From Fibrobacter sp. UWR4 (GTDB lineage: Bacteria > Fibrobacterota > Fibrobacteria > Fibrobacterales > Fibrobacteraceae): a DNA stretch of 64,000 nt. The notes beneath the pieces are model-generated. The model saw only the letters and a program-made list of their open reading frames with translations. It was not told the origin of the DNA and made no database searches. Within the stretch, counting starts at the first letter, position 1; each line of letters opens with the position of its first letter. A program made the position numbers and the translations under genes. Positions 1 through 8,139 of this stretch are shown here, in pieces. The DNA is taken from positions 1-64,000 of the forward strand of contig NZ_QGDU01000016.1 in assembly GCF_003149045.1 (NCBI RefSeq), read 5' to 3'.

Positions 1-132
1 TTTAACCAACAAAAAATAATATTCCACTGAAAGTCTATTTTGGGGAGTCATAATTGTTTTTTGTATGAATTTTTATCGTAAAAGCTCTCTTTTTGTTAAA
101 TTTGAGATAAAAGAGTTCTAACACGGTGCTGG
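1..132. other. AT-rich left edge upstream of licD genes
   Basis: No gene is visible here. The stretch is strongly AT-rich and lies directly upstream of the first licD gene, so it probably holds the promoter of the licD-wzx operon, but I could not pick a convincing -35/-10 pair. I see no tandem tetranucleotide repeat of the kind that phase-varies lic genes in Haemophilus. Confidence 0.3.
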
Positions 133-972
133 ATGAAATTAAGTGAGAGAAGAATGCAAGCTTTATCGTTAATAGACATTCAAAATGTAAGCCTCGATAT
201 TTTAACCGAGGTCCACCAATTTTGCAAGGCAAATGACATCCAGTACTCCTTAGCATACGGAACCCTCCTAGGTGCAATTAGGCACAAGGGCTTCATTCCA
301 TGGGATGACGACATCGATATATTTATGACTCGTCCCAACTATGAAAAATTTGCAAGGCTTTTCAAGCCACAGGAAGGAATCGCCTTTATTTCGGAAAAGG
401 ACAGCTATATCGCACTACCAAGAGTTTGTGATGTAAAAAGGACTGTCTTCCAGTCAACACTTCCTTGGGCACCGAATAAAGATCTCGGTATATGGATTGA
501 CATTTTCCCCATTGATGGCGTGGAAGATGACAGAGCGGCCTTTAAAAAAAGAATGATTGAGAACGCCAGATTGTACAATCTTCAACTGGCGGTCCGTAGG
601 GCAATGCCAAACTTATCAACCAAGCTATCCTTGCGACAAAATATCAAACAGCTCTGCCGAAAAATTCGTTACTTCAACTGGACTCCAAGAAAAATCAACG
701 ACAAAATCCTTGACCAATGCAAGGAATACCCGTTCGCAACAGCAAGCCATTGTAGTCAATTAGTCAGCACAACTACATTGGACAAGCAGTTCTACGACAA
801 GAAAATTTTCGACGAGTACACAGAAGTTGAATTTGAAGGCCGCATGTTCTCTGCAATTCGAGACTGGGATACCATACTCAAATTGAACTATGGATCCTAC
901 ATGCAGCTTCCTCCTGAAGAAGAACGTGTTCAACATAGTTGTGACCACACGAAGTTTTATTGGAAGGAATAA
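133..972 (+). CDS. LicD-family phosphocholine transferase, copy 1
   Basis: 279-residue cytoplasmic LicD-family (PF04991) protein. LicD enzymes move phosphocholine, or a related phospho-alcohol, from its CDP form onto a sugar. The family core is clear at about residues 36-60: YGTLLGAIRHKGFIPWDDD followed by IDIF, with the acidic cluster thought to bind metal. The start at 133 has a poor ribosome site; an in-frame ATG at 154 after a GAGAG stretch is an alternative and would match the usual LicD start, just before the long first helix. It is the first of three tandem licD genes and overlaps the next one by one base. The acceptor sugar cannot be read from the sequence. Confidence 0.88.
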   Translation: MKLSERRMQALSLIDIQNVSLDILTEVHQFCKANDIQYSLAYGTLLGAIRHKGFIPWDDDIDIFMTRPNYEKFARLFKPQEGIAFISEKDSYIALPRVCDVKRTVFQSTLPWAPNKDLGIWIDIFPIDGVEDDRAAFKKRMIENARLYNLQLAVRRAMPNLSTKLSLRQNIKQLCRKIRYFNWTPRKINDKILDQCKEYPFATASHCSQLVSTTTLDKQFYDKKIFDEYTEVEFEGRMFSAIRDWDTILKLNYGSYMQLPPEEERVQHSCDHTKFYWKE

Positions 973-1781
973 TGAAGGACATCTCAGTCGAAGAAATGAA
1001 GCAGATTCAGGTGGACATCCTTAAGGACATCCATCGTTTTTGCGAGCAGAACAGACTTAGATACACCCTTATATTCGGGTCTCTTTTAGGAGCTATCAGA
1101 CATAAGGGATACATTCCCTGGGATGACGACATCGACATCGCCATGCCCCGAAAGGACTACGAAAAGTTCATCCAAAGCTACCAACACGAATATTATTACG
1201 CCTACGACTATCGTAAAGATAAAGATTACCACAATCCCTACGCCAAAGTCGCGGACACCCGCACCATCCTAGAAGAAAACATCTGTATGAAAAACATCGG
1301 TATCAACATCGACGTTTTTCCATTCGACAACATGTTTGACACTAAGGAAGAATGTAATGCATTCATTGATTCTCTGAACTCCATCAAAAAGAAATTCAGA
1401 ATTAAGTTGGTCAAGCCCGGACGTAAGAATGTTTGGTGGAAGCGTATTTTGATTCGTCTTGCTAAGGTCGCCATGTTGCCGTATTCCATGAAGGGTTTGA
1501 CCCAACAGGAATACGAGAAAGTAAACACACTTTCCAACGATCAGGCAGCCTTTGTCGCCCTGGCGGTGGATCCAGAAATAGACGCAGCATACAGATCGAT
1601 TTATCCCAGAAGTATGTTCGATAATTTTACCAAGAAACCTTTTGGGAACGACGAGTTTATGGTCACTACGGATTACCACCAGTGGCTCACACAAATGTAC
1701 GGAGACTACATGACGCCCCCTCCGGACGCCAATAGAACTTCCCCTCATACATTAAGCAAAATTTATTGGATAAAAGACTAG
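972..1781 (+). CDS. LicD-family phosphocholine transferase, copy 2
   Basis: 269-residue LicD-family protein, clearly paralogous to its neighbours. The catalytic core near residue 33 reads FGSLLGAIRHKGYIPWDDD and keeps every acidic residue. I chose the ATG at 972, which shares its A with the upstream stop (TAATG) and sits behind an AAGGAA ribosome site; a TTG start at 960 is possible but less likely. The coupling to copy 1 suggests the two are made together. Different LicD copies in one locus often modify different sugars or positions, so the copies need not be redundant. The C-terminal half is the usual poorly conserved part of the family. Confidence 0.9.
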   Translation: MKDISVEEMKQIQVDILKDIHRFCEQNRLRYTLIFGSLLGAIRHKGYIPWDDDIDIAMPRKDYEKFIQSYQHEYYYAYDYRKDKDYHNPYAKVADTRTILEENICMKNIGINIDVFPFDNMFDTKEECNAFIDSLNSIKKKFRIKLVKPGRKNVWWKRILIRLAKVAMLPYSMKGLTQQEYEKVNTLSNDQAAFVALAVDPEIDAAYRSIYPRSMFDNFTKKPFGNDEFMVTTDYHQWLTQMYGDYMTPPPDANRTSPHTLSKIYWIKD

Positions 1782-1789
1782 AGGTATTT

Positions 1790-2509
1790 ATGGGCATCGC
1801 TCACAAACTTTATCAGGCTATTGGCGGCAAGGAAGGCTCATTCCTTCAGAAAAAATGGTCCGCTTACTGTATCAAGAAAGACTTGAAGGCTAAGCAAAAA
1901 AGACTGCACGAAAACGGTCTCGAGGCCCTGAAAATTTTCAGGGACACCTGCAAGGAATGCGGCGCAAATTACTGGCTTGAATACGGCACCCTCCTCGGAG
2001 CAGTAAGACACAAGTCTTTTATTCCCCATGACTTTGATCTGGACGCAGGCATGATGGCCACAGACTACACCGAAGAACTTCATAAAAAATTGATTGATCG
2101 CGGTTTTGTTTTCAGCCACGCCTTTGACTACATGAATCTCAAGACTGGCGAACGCAAAAAGTCTGAATACACATTCACTTATAAGGGCATCGCATTTGAT
2201 ATTTTCCTCGCCTTCCGCGAAGGAGATATCTGCAAGGTATTCTGCTACGAAATCGGGAAAGGCTGCGTCGTTAAGTTTTCCATGTCCTATACCTTGGATT
2301 GCTCCAAGCCTTTATCCACAGTCACCATCGATGGCGAAGAATTTAGCGCACCTTCTGACCCGGCCAAGGCTCTGACCATGTACTACGGCGAAGATTTCAT
2401 GACGCCTAATTCTGGCTGGACAAACGATTACGGCGGAAGCAAATATGCCGAATACTACTCTCCTGAAGAAATCACCGGCATAAGAATTCTGCCCGAAACG
2501 AATGAGTAA
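1790..2509 (+). CDS. LicD-family transferase, copy 3 (divergent acidic motif)
   Basis: 239-residue LicD-family protein. It keeps YGTLLGAVRHKSFIPHD, but the acidic cluster is DFDLD where copies 1 and 2 have DDDID, and the Trp before it is His. The alternate-residue aspartates are kept, so activity is plausible, perhaps with another donor or acceptor. The start is the ATG at 1790, five bases after GAGGT; a TTG at 1766 is in frame but has no such site. The N-terminus is longer and basic. The stop lies eight bases inside the flippase gene, so translation is probably coupled. Confidence 0.82.
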   Translation: MGIAHKLYQAIGGKEGSFLQKKWSAYCIKKDLKAKQKRLHENGLEALKIFRDTCKECGANYWLEYGTLLGAVRHKSFIPHDFDLDAGMMATDYTEELHKKLIDRGFVFSHAFDYMNLKTGERKKSEYTFTYKGIAFDIFLAFREGDICKVFCYEIGKGCVVKFSMSYTLDCSKPLSTVTIDGEEFSAPSDPAKALTMYYGEDFMTPNSGWTNDYGGSKYAEYYSPEEITGIRILPETNE

Positions 2510-3938
2510 AAAAAACACACCTTTTCTAGCGGTCATCTGGAGTCTTCTGGAAAGATTGTCTTCCCAGGCAGTCAGCTTCGTTATCGGGGTTGTCCTTGCT
2601 AGACTTTTGACGCCAAATGAATATGGCATCGTAGGACTCACTACCATATTCATCTCTCTTTCGAACACCTTCGTTGACGCCGGTTTTGCCAACGGACTTA
2701 TTCGAAAAATTGACCGCACAGAAAAGGATCTATCTACAGCTTTTTATTTCAATATTGCCATTGGCATTGTAGCTTACGGCATTCTTTGGCTGTGTTCACC
2801 CATTATCGCAAACTTCTTTAACGAGCCGATTCTCATTCCGCTCGTAAAGATCATTGGATTAAGTGTCTTGCTTAATTCCCTTTGCGTGGTACAGAGCGCC
2901 ATTCTAACAGCCAACCTGAATATTAGACTGCAGACAATCATCAACCTCTGCGGTCAAATTCCCGCAGGCCTTATCGCAATCCTTCTCGCCTATCGAGGAT
3001 GGGGCGTTTACGCATTGGCCTTGCAGACAGTTCTTGCAGCATTTATCAGAACTACCCTGCTCTGGATTTTTGCCAAATGGCGCCCCCATGAAAAATTCAG
3101 CAAGGAATCCTTTTCCTACTTATTTGGATTCGGTTCAAAGCTTTTAGGCGCCAACCTAATCGGAACTGTATTTAACGAAATCTACTCCGTTCTCATCGGT
3201 AAGTTTTTCACCAAAGCCGATCTAGGATATTTTTCCAAGGCAAACGGCCTCAGCAACAACTTCAATTCCGTAGCTTCCGGAATCGTCCAGAAGGTCGCCT
3301 TACCTGTTTTATCCAGACACCAAAATGACAAGGTCCAGCTACAGGAAAATTTCCGCGAAATCATGCGTCTCCTAGTCATGATTATTGCGCCCCTTTCCGC
3401 ATTCCTTTGTTTCTCCGGTAGAGACATCATCGTCTTTTTATGGACCGACAAATGGTTGCCCGCAGTAGTTCTTTTCCAGATTATCGTCGCAGGTACAATG
3501 TGGAATCCCATAGGCCAATTAAGCCTCAGCCTGCTTCAAGTCGCTAACCGTACCGGACTCATTCTTAAGCTTGAATTTCCCAAAAAAGCAATTTATGTGG
3601 TCATTATCTTTATTGGTTTCCAATATGGGGTATTGGGTATTGCAGCCACCCAGTTTTTCATCAACTTCGTTGCAGCGGCAATCAATTTACACCCAACAAA
3701 AAAGATTTTGGACTACAGTTATGTCCAGCAAATGGTAGATGTTATTAAGTATATGGTCATCGCCTATCCTATCGCCTGGGGACTATCCCTTTTAATCAAC
3801 ACGGATATACCATTACTCAATATATTACTAAACTTCTTGACATTCCTCCCCATCTATGGCCTCGTCATTTTAGCAATTCGAGACTCTGTAGCAGTTAAAT
3901 ACTTCGCAAAGATCAAGGGGAAATTTAAGAAAGCTTAA
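2502..3938 (+). CDS. Wzx-type polysaccharide flippase
   Basis: 478-residue integral membrane protein of the MOP/Wzx family (polysaccharide biosynthesis proteins). It has about 12-14 hydrophobic segments and the family start, in which a short basic stretch leads into a helix with ARLLTPNEYGIVGL, the usual ARxLxPxxyGxxxL signature. The expected job is to flip an undecaprenyl-linked oligosaccharide across the inner membrane. It overlaps licD copy 3 by eight bases and ends the plus-strand operon, followed by a bidirectional terminator. With the Wzy-like protein on the opposite strand, it points to a Wzx/Wzy-dependent surface glycan. MATE-family membership is unlikely given the N-terminal signature and context. 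Confidence 0.88.
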   Translation: MSKKNTPFLAVIWSLLERLSSQAVSFVIGVVLARLLTPNEYGIVGLTTIFISLSNTFVDAGFANGLIRKIDRTEKDLSTAFYFNIAIGIVAYGILWLCSPIIANFFNEPILIPLVKIIGLSVLLNSLCVVQSAILTANLNIRLQTIINLCGQIPAGLIAILLAYRGWGVYALALQTVLAAFIRTTLLWIFAKWRPHEKFSKESFSYLFGFGSKLLGANLIGTVFNEIYSVLIGKFFTKADLGYFSKANGLSNNFNSVASGIVQKVALPVLSRHQNDKVQLQENFREIMRLLVMIIAPLSAFLCFSGRDIIVFLWTDKWLPAVVLFQIIVAGTMWNPIGQLSLSLLQVANRTGLILKLEFPKKAIYVVIIFIGFQYGVLGIAATQFFINFVAAAINLHPTKKILDYSYVQQMVDVIKYMVIAYPIAWGLSLLINTDIPLLNILLNFLTFLPIYGLVILAIRDSVAVKYFAKIKGKFKKA

Positions 3939-3952
3939 TTTTTTCTCAAAAG

Positions 3953-3984
3953 AAAAAGACCCTTCCATTATGAAGGGTCTTTTG
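3953..3984. terminator. Bidirectional terminator between wzx and BCCT gene
   Basis: The hairpin has stems AAGACCCTTC and GAAGGGTCTT around a short ATTAT loop, with A-rich and T-rich flanks on both sides. It lies between two convergent genes and should stop transcription from both directions. Confidence 0.88.
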
Positions 3985-4005
3985 TTTAAGGAACTTCTCA
4001 AAAAA

Positions 4006-5529
4006 TTACTTCTGTTCTCTTTCCTCAATGCATTTTTTTCCATCCTTCAAGAAACTCACCACGATCAAAATCATGACAAGGCCAATGGGGAATGCAGCAA
4101 GGATACTTACAGACTGAAGGTTACTCATGGAACTTTCAGAGAAAACCAGAGCAATCGGCAAAATAATCAGCAAAATGCAAACCATCAGCTGAATCAGCTT
4201 ATGAGGCGTTTCGCCATCTTCCAATTTATGATAGCTATAGCAAGATGCCGTATAAGCAATGGAATCAAAGGATGTCGCATAGAAGGCCACCATGGTCAAT
4301 AACACGAGTACAAGAACCAAAGGAGCACAAGGCAGTGTATTGATGACGCTAATAATCATCGCATACAGATCTCCATTTGCTATATAGGGAGCCATGTAAT
4401 CAGCGACGCCAGCAGTCTGCTGACCAAGAGAATAGTTACCTAGAACGATGAAACTCAGAATTGTAGATCCAACGCCGAAGACGTAACCTCCAAGCAGTGT
4501 TTGGCGAATAGTTCGTCCCTTGGAAATATTGCCGATGAAGAAGGGAGCCGCGACACACCAAACCATCCAATATGCCCAGTAATAAATCGTCCAATCTTGC
4601 GGGAAATTATTCTTACGGAGAGGATCCGTATAAGTGGACAGACCAATAAAGTTCTGTACCATTCTACCCAGAGATTCAAATCCCGTATCAATGATATAAC
4701 GTGCTTCGCCGCCAAAGGCAAGGACATAGAAGTTCAAGCCAAAGAACATAAAGATACAGACTTTCGCAAGAATGCTAATACCCTTAAATCCGTGAAGCAA
4801 GGAATAGGTATAGACAGCACAGGTAAATATCAGAATAACGATAGTAATTGCAGTTCTGCTAATTTCCACATGGAACAGTTCTGTGATAATACTTGCCATA
4901 AGGGGCGTTGCAATACTGAAAGTGGTTGCAGTACCTGCCAAGAGGGCAAAGACAGCCAACAAGTCAATCACGCGACCAAGAACGCCATCCGTATGTTTTC
5001 CCAAAATAGGACGACATGCTTCGGAATACTTCTGACGAGACTGTTTACGAACGTGAAGCATAAAGCCAAAGGCTACAGCCAATACTAAGTAAAATGCCCA
5101 AGGAATGAGACTCCAGTGGAAAATCGGGAAAACGCCAGCCCAATCCTGAACACTACCGAGATCGGCAAGATGGGGATTGGTCGCATACATAACCCATTCG
5201 GAAAAGGAATAGAAAAGGATATCCGCAGCAAGGCCACAGGTAAACATCATACAGCCCCAAGCGAAGAATGAATACTTTGGTTTTTCATCCTTTCCTCCAA
5301 GGACAATATCACCATACTTAGACATCGCCAGGAATAAAGACATAATGAAAAATCCAAGACCAATAATCAAATAATAAGTCCCAAAAGTATCACCAAAGAA
5401 GAAGCGCACCTTACTTAAGATTGCGTTAGACTGCTCCGGCCAAGCAAAGAACAGTAAACTAAAAATAATCACGATTGAAAACGGGACTATCGTGATCATC
5501 CAATCTATTTTGCCTTTATGCTTTTCCAT
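4006..5529 (-). CDS. BCCT-family transporter, likely choline importer
   Basis: 507-residue membrane protein of the betaine/choline/carnitine transporter family, with about 12 helices. The family signature in the eighth helix is present: DWTIYYWAYWMVWC, then NISKGRTIRQ. BCCT proteins take up quaternary amines coupled to Na+ or H+. It is the last gene of the glycan operon, 33 bases after licC, with an AAGGA ribosome site. Position beside the LicC and LicA domains argues that it feeds choline to phosphocholine synthesis rather than serving osmoprotection. Other phosphocholine loci often use a DMT-type LicB permease here, so this looks like a functional replacement. The substrate is inferred from context only. 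Confidence 0.9.
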   Translation of the reverse strand: MEKHKGKIDWMITIVPFSIVIIFSLLFFAWPEQSNAILSKVRFFFGDTFGTYYLIIGLGFFIMSLFLAMSKYGDIVLGGKDEKPKYSFFAWGCMMFTCGLAADILFYSFSEWVMYATNPHLADLGSVQDWAGVFPIFHWSLIPWAFYLVLAVAFGFMLHVRKQSRQKYSEACRPILGKHTDGVLGRVIDLLAVFALLAGTATTFSIATPLMASIITELFHVEISRTAITIVILIFTCAVYTYSLLHGFKGISILAKVCIFMFFGLNFYVLAFGGEARYIIDTGFESLGRMVQNFIGLSTYTDPLRKNNFPQDWTIYYWAYWMVWCVAAPFFIGNISKGRTIRQTLLGGYVFGVGSTILSFIVLGNYSLGQQTAGVADYMAPYIANGDLYAMIISVINTLPCAPLVLVLVLLTMVAFYATSFDSIAYTASCYSYHKLEDGETPHKLIQLMVCILLIILPIALVFSESSMSNLQSVSILAAFPIGLVMILIVVSFLKDGKKCIEEREQK

Positions 5530-5562
5530 ATTATTTCCTTATTAGGTTTATAGTGATTGTCT

Positions 5563-6270
5563 TTAAACATTCTTATAGCTAGGATCCATAGCAACCAACT
5601 CATCAAAGTTGTCTATTTCCACTATATCGCCAGAATTCATGGGACGAATACCTAGATCATATTCTTCAAAATGACAGAACATAGCCACATCATCCCAATA
5701 AATCTGGCGATTCTGTTTTTCGTCAAATTCAACTTCAAGATGGTGTTTCAATTTCGCACCGTCTTCAGCAGTCCAGCGGGAAACGCTAAATAGCTGCCAT
5801 CCCCCAACGCCGCCAGTCCTACTACAAGACGTCACTCTATTATCTTCTACCTGCATCAACCATTCCGCAGTTTCGCCATCGGTCCAAATCGCATTATAGC
5901 CAGACTTTTCAAATTCAGGCGACAAAATTTCGTCATTGAAGATAATCTGGTCTCCATCCAAAATAATAGACTCACCTATATAATCGCGAGCAACATAAAG
6001 AGATGAAATATTGTTGCAAACGTCATACAGAGGATTTTCTATGACATGCAGGTTTTCATATTCCTTTTCCAGAACATAGAATTGTTCCTTAAGATAGCCC
6101 ACCACTACATAGATTTCGTTAATTCCATTTCTATGAAGAGCCTGTATAACAGAATCAATCATTCTGACACCATTCACTTTAATCATCGGCTTCGGTGTTT
6201 TCAGGGTAACGGGACGCATTCTACTGCCAATCCCTGCAGCCATAATAATCGCGCGTTTAACACAATGCAT
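5563..6270 (-). CDS. licC: LicC-like CTP:phosphocholine cytidylyltransferase
   Basis: 235-residue nucleotidyltransferase expected to make CDP-choline from CTP and phosphocholine. The N-terminal loop AIIMAAGIGSRMRPVT and the following KTPKPMIKV are the nucleotide-binding signature. LicC-type features are YVVVGYLKEQF, an Asp pair region at ILDGDQIIFND, and IYWDDVA near the C-terminus, which resemble pneumococcal LicC as I remember it. I used the ATG at 6270; a GTG one codon earlier is also possible. It lies 15 bases after the fused regulator-LicC-LicA gene, so the operon has two LicC-like domains. The second may act on another phospho-alcohol such as phosphoethanolamine, but nothing in the sequence settles that. 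Confidence 0.85.
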   Translation of the reverse strand: MHCVKRAIIMAAGIGSRMRPVTLKTPKPMIKVNGVRMIDSVIQALHRNGINEIYVVVGYLKEQFYVLEKEYENLHVIENPLYDVCNNISSLYVARDYIGESIILDGDQIIFNDEILSPEFEKSGYNAIWTDGETAEWLMQVEDNRVTSCSRTGGVGGWQLFSVSRWTAEDGAKLKHHLEVEFDEKQNRQIYWDDVAMFCHFEEYDLGIRPMNSGDIVEIDNFDELVAMDPSYKNV

Positions 6271-6285
6271 CACAAATCTCTTTTC

Positions 6286-8052
6286 TTAAATGTTCAACAA
6301 TTCACGTTCTTTAACAACGAGTTTGAAAAAATCCTTGGCATAACGATATTGGCGTAAATGATACTCACCAAATTCCACGCCAAGGGATCTCTTATATTCG
6401 CACCAGTTACTCCAAAGAAAACCACAAACGGCCATATAGGCATACACCTTGACACGAACCACATCCGGGCAATTCCCCTGAAAATAAATATTCAACAAAT
6501 GGTCAGTCTGTTCCTTATCATAGAACGAATAAATACAGAACATGGCCAAGTCCACATGGGGATCTTGCATGCCAGCATATTCCCAGTCAATCAAGCTTAC
6601 TATCGTTTCACCAGAACTTCCCTTAGAAAACAAGAAGTTATCCGGAATTGCGTCAATATGAGTTAAAACTTTTTCGCCAGCATGTTCTTCAACGAAAGAC
6701 TTCAATGACAGTACATTTCGTTTTGTTTCAGCATAATCCCTAAATACAGATGGAGCCCCGTTCCATAGACTTTCGTAATATGCAATTTGACCAAAAATAT
6801 CGAATTCATGATCAACAGAAATTTTTAGTTCATGGAAATAACGAAGTTTATCCATGCATTGCAGAAGATCATCATCGTTAACCGGATCGCAGACACGAAC
6901 TCCCTCCAAAAAACTTGTAATCTTATACCCTGTTTCAGGATTAATATAAACAACATCGTCACACACACCCTTGCCAGAAACAGCCTGATATACAGCCGCC
7001 TCATTTTTTCTGTCAATCAGCAAGGACGTTCCTTCGCCAGGAATACGCATGATATACTTTTTCCCTTTACAGGAAAAAAGGAAAGACCTGTTGGTCATAC
7101 CCTTCTTCAAAACGCAAATATCAACAATCTGCCTGGGAGCTACCTTAAAACAATTTGCGATGACATCTATAGCATCGGTTTTTAAATGATTTGAATTCTC
7201 ATCAAAATTGCGAAGCTGCTCATAAGTATTAATCTCAAAAAAGTCTGCAGAACGGACCAACTTTGCAGGAATTGCAATCCGACTATTATCAAACAGCGCT
7301 TCTTCCCAGAAGGATGATTCATACTGACTTTTTTGATCAAAGGACAACAAGCGTCGCTTCAATTCAGAGGCAACTTCCCCAACCAAGTAGGAAATGCCAA
7401 TCATCTGATTCCCTCCGGAAACAGAGGAAGCCGAGGTTAATTCCATTTTTCGATTCACTCGAACAGAACTGCCCTTACAGGCCTCTTCAGAAACCATATA
7501 CCAAGAGTGAAGCTCACAATGACTAAACGGATTTTCCCTACACCAAATATCACAAGGAATCACATAGACATTTTCAAGATAATTCGCTGCAAGAGTCAAT
7601 GAATGCAAATTGTTTTTAGAGCCATACAGATCATTCACAATCAACTTGACACCATATTTATCCACTAGGTAGTCAAATGATTCTTTTAAAAAACCAACCA
7701 CAATATAGATTTCATTAACACCTACTTCATGAAGATGGCGAATCATTCTTTCGATGAGAATTTCACCTCGAACCTCAAGAAGAGCCTTAGGCCTCTCTAA
7801 ATTTACAGGAACCATGCGCATGCCAAAACCGGCAGCCAATATAATAGCTCTCTTGGGAGCTTTATTTTTAATTTCATCCTTTGCCTTGACAGTCAATTGC
7901 GAATTCTCATCCAAAAACTCCTGTGACGTCAAGCTCTTGATAGACTTATTGATCAATCCCAAGGAAAAACCAGACAGATCCGAAAGCAATCTCTGGCCTG
8001 CCGAAGGATTCTGCCAAATGCACTTTAGAATGTCTTGTTCAATAGAAGTCAT
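6286..8052 (-). CDS. Fusion: winged helix, LicC-like transferase, LicA-like choline kinase
   Basis: 588-residue three-part protein. Residues 1-65 look like a winged-helix DNA-binding domain (MTSIEQDILKCIWQNPSAGQ, then a predicted recognition helix near 30-42). Residues 68-295 are a LicC-like nucleotidyltransferase with AIILAAGFGMRMVPVN and YIVVGFLKESFDYL. Residues 300-588 are a choline-kinase/aminoglycoside-phosphotransferase fold with the catalytic loop HIDAIPDNFL at 465 and the metal motif IDWEYAG at 488. It should phosphorylate choline and activate the product in one polypeptide, with a possible regulatory head. I chose the ATG at 8052 (ribosome site AAGGA) over a GTG at 8067. LicC-LicA fusions are known in other phyla; I do not know how common the added winged helix is. 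Confidence 0.85.
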   Translation of the reverse strand: MTSIEQDILKCIWQNPSAGQRLLSDLSGFSLGLINKSIKSLTSQEFLDENSQLTVKAKDEIKNKAPKRAIILAAGFGMRMVPVNLERPKALLEVRGEILIERMIRHLHEVGVNEIYIVVGFLKESFDYLVDKYGVKLIVNDLYGSKNNLHSLTLAANYLENVYVIPCDIWCRENPFSHCELHSWYMVSEEACKGSSVRVNRKMELTSASSVSGGNQMIGISYLVGEVASELKRRLLSFDQKSQYESSFWEEALFDNSRIAIPAKLVRSADFFEINTYEQLRNFDENSNHLKTDAIDVIANCFKVAPRQIVDICVLKKGMTNRSFLFSCKGKKYIMRIPGEGTSLLIDRKNEAAVYQAVSGKGVCDDVVYINPETGYKITSFLEGVRVCDPVNDDDLLQCMDKLRYFHELKISVDHEFDIFGQIAYYESLWNGAPSVFRDYAETKRNVLSLKSFVEEHAGEKVLTHIDAIPDNFLFSKGSSGETIVSLIDWEYAGMQDPHVDLAMFCIYSFYDKEQTDHLLNIYFQGNCPDVVRVKVYAYMAVCGFLWSNWCEYKRSLGVEFGEYHLRQYRYAKDFFKLVVKERELLNI

Positions 8053-8139
8053 GATCGTCCTTTTCACGAAAACGTCGTTTTATAATTTCATGAACAGATT
8101 AAGCAAGCCTCAACCGAGGAAATTCTTTTTTAGAATTAT
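8053..8139 (-). promoter_or_regulatory. Gap before the fusion gene, possible internal promoter
   Basis: The 87-base gap is by far the longest inside the minus-strand glycan operon. It is AT-rich and holds a small inverted repeat (CCTC-GGTT-GAGG) and an AATTCT/AGAATT hairpin without a T run. An internal promoter for the choline genes is plausible but unproven. Confidence 0.3.

Noticed and set aside
133-8067. Phase-variable lic locus
   Set aside because: No tetranucleotide tract or long homopolymer is seen at the starts of the licD, licC or fusion genes.
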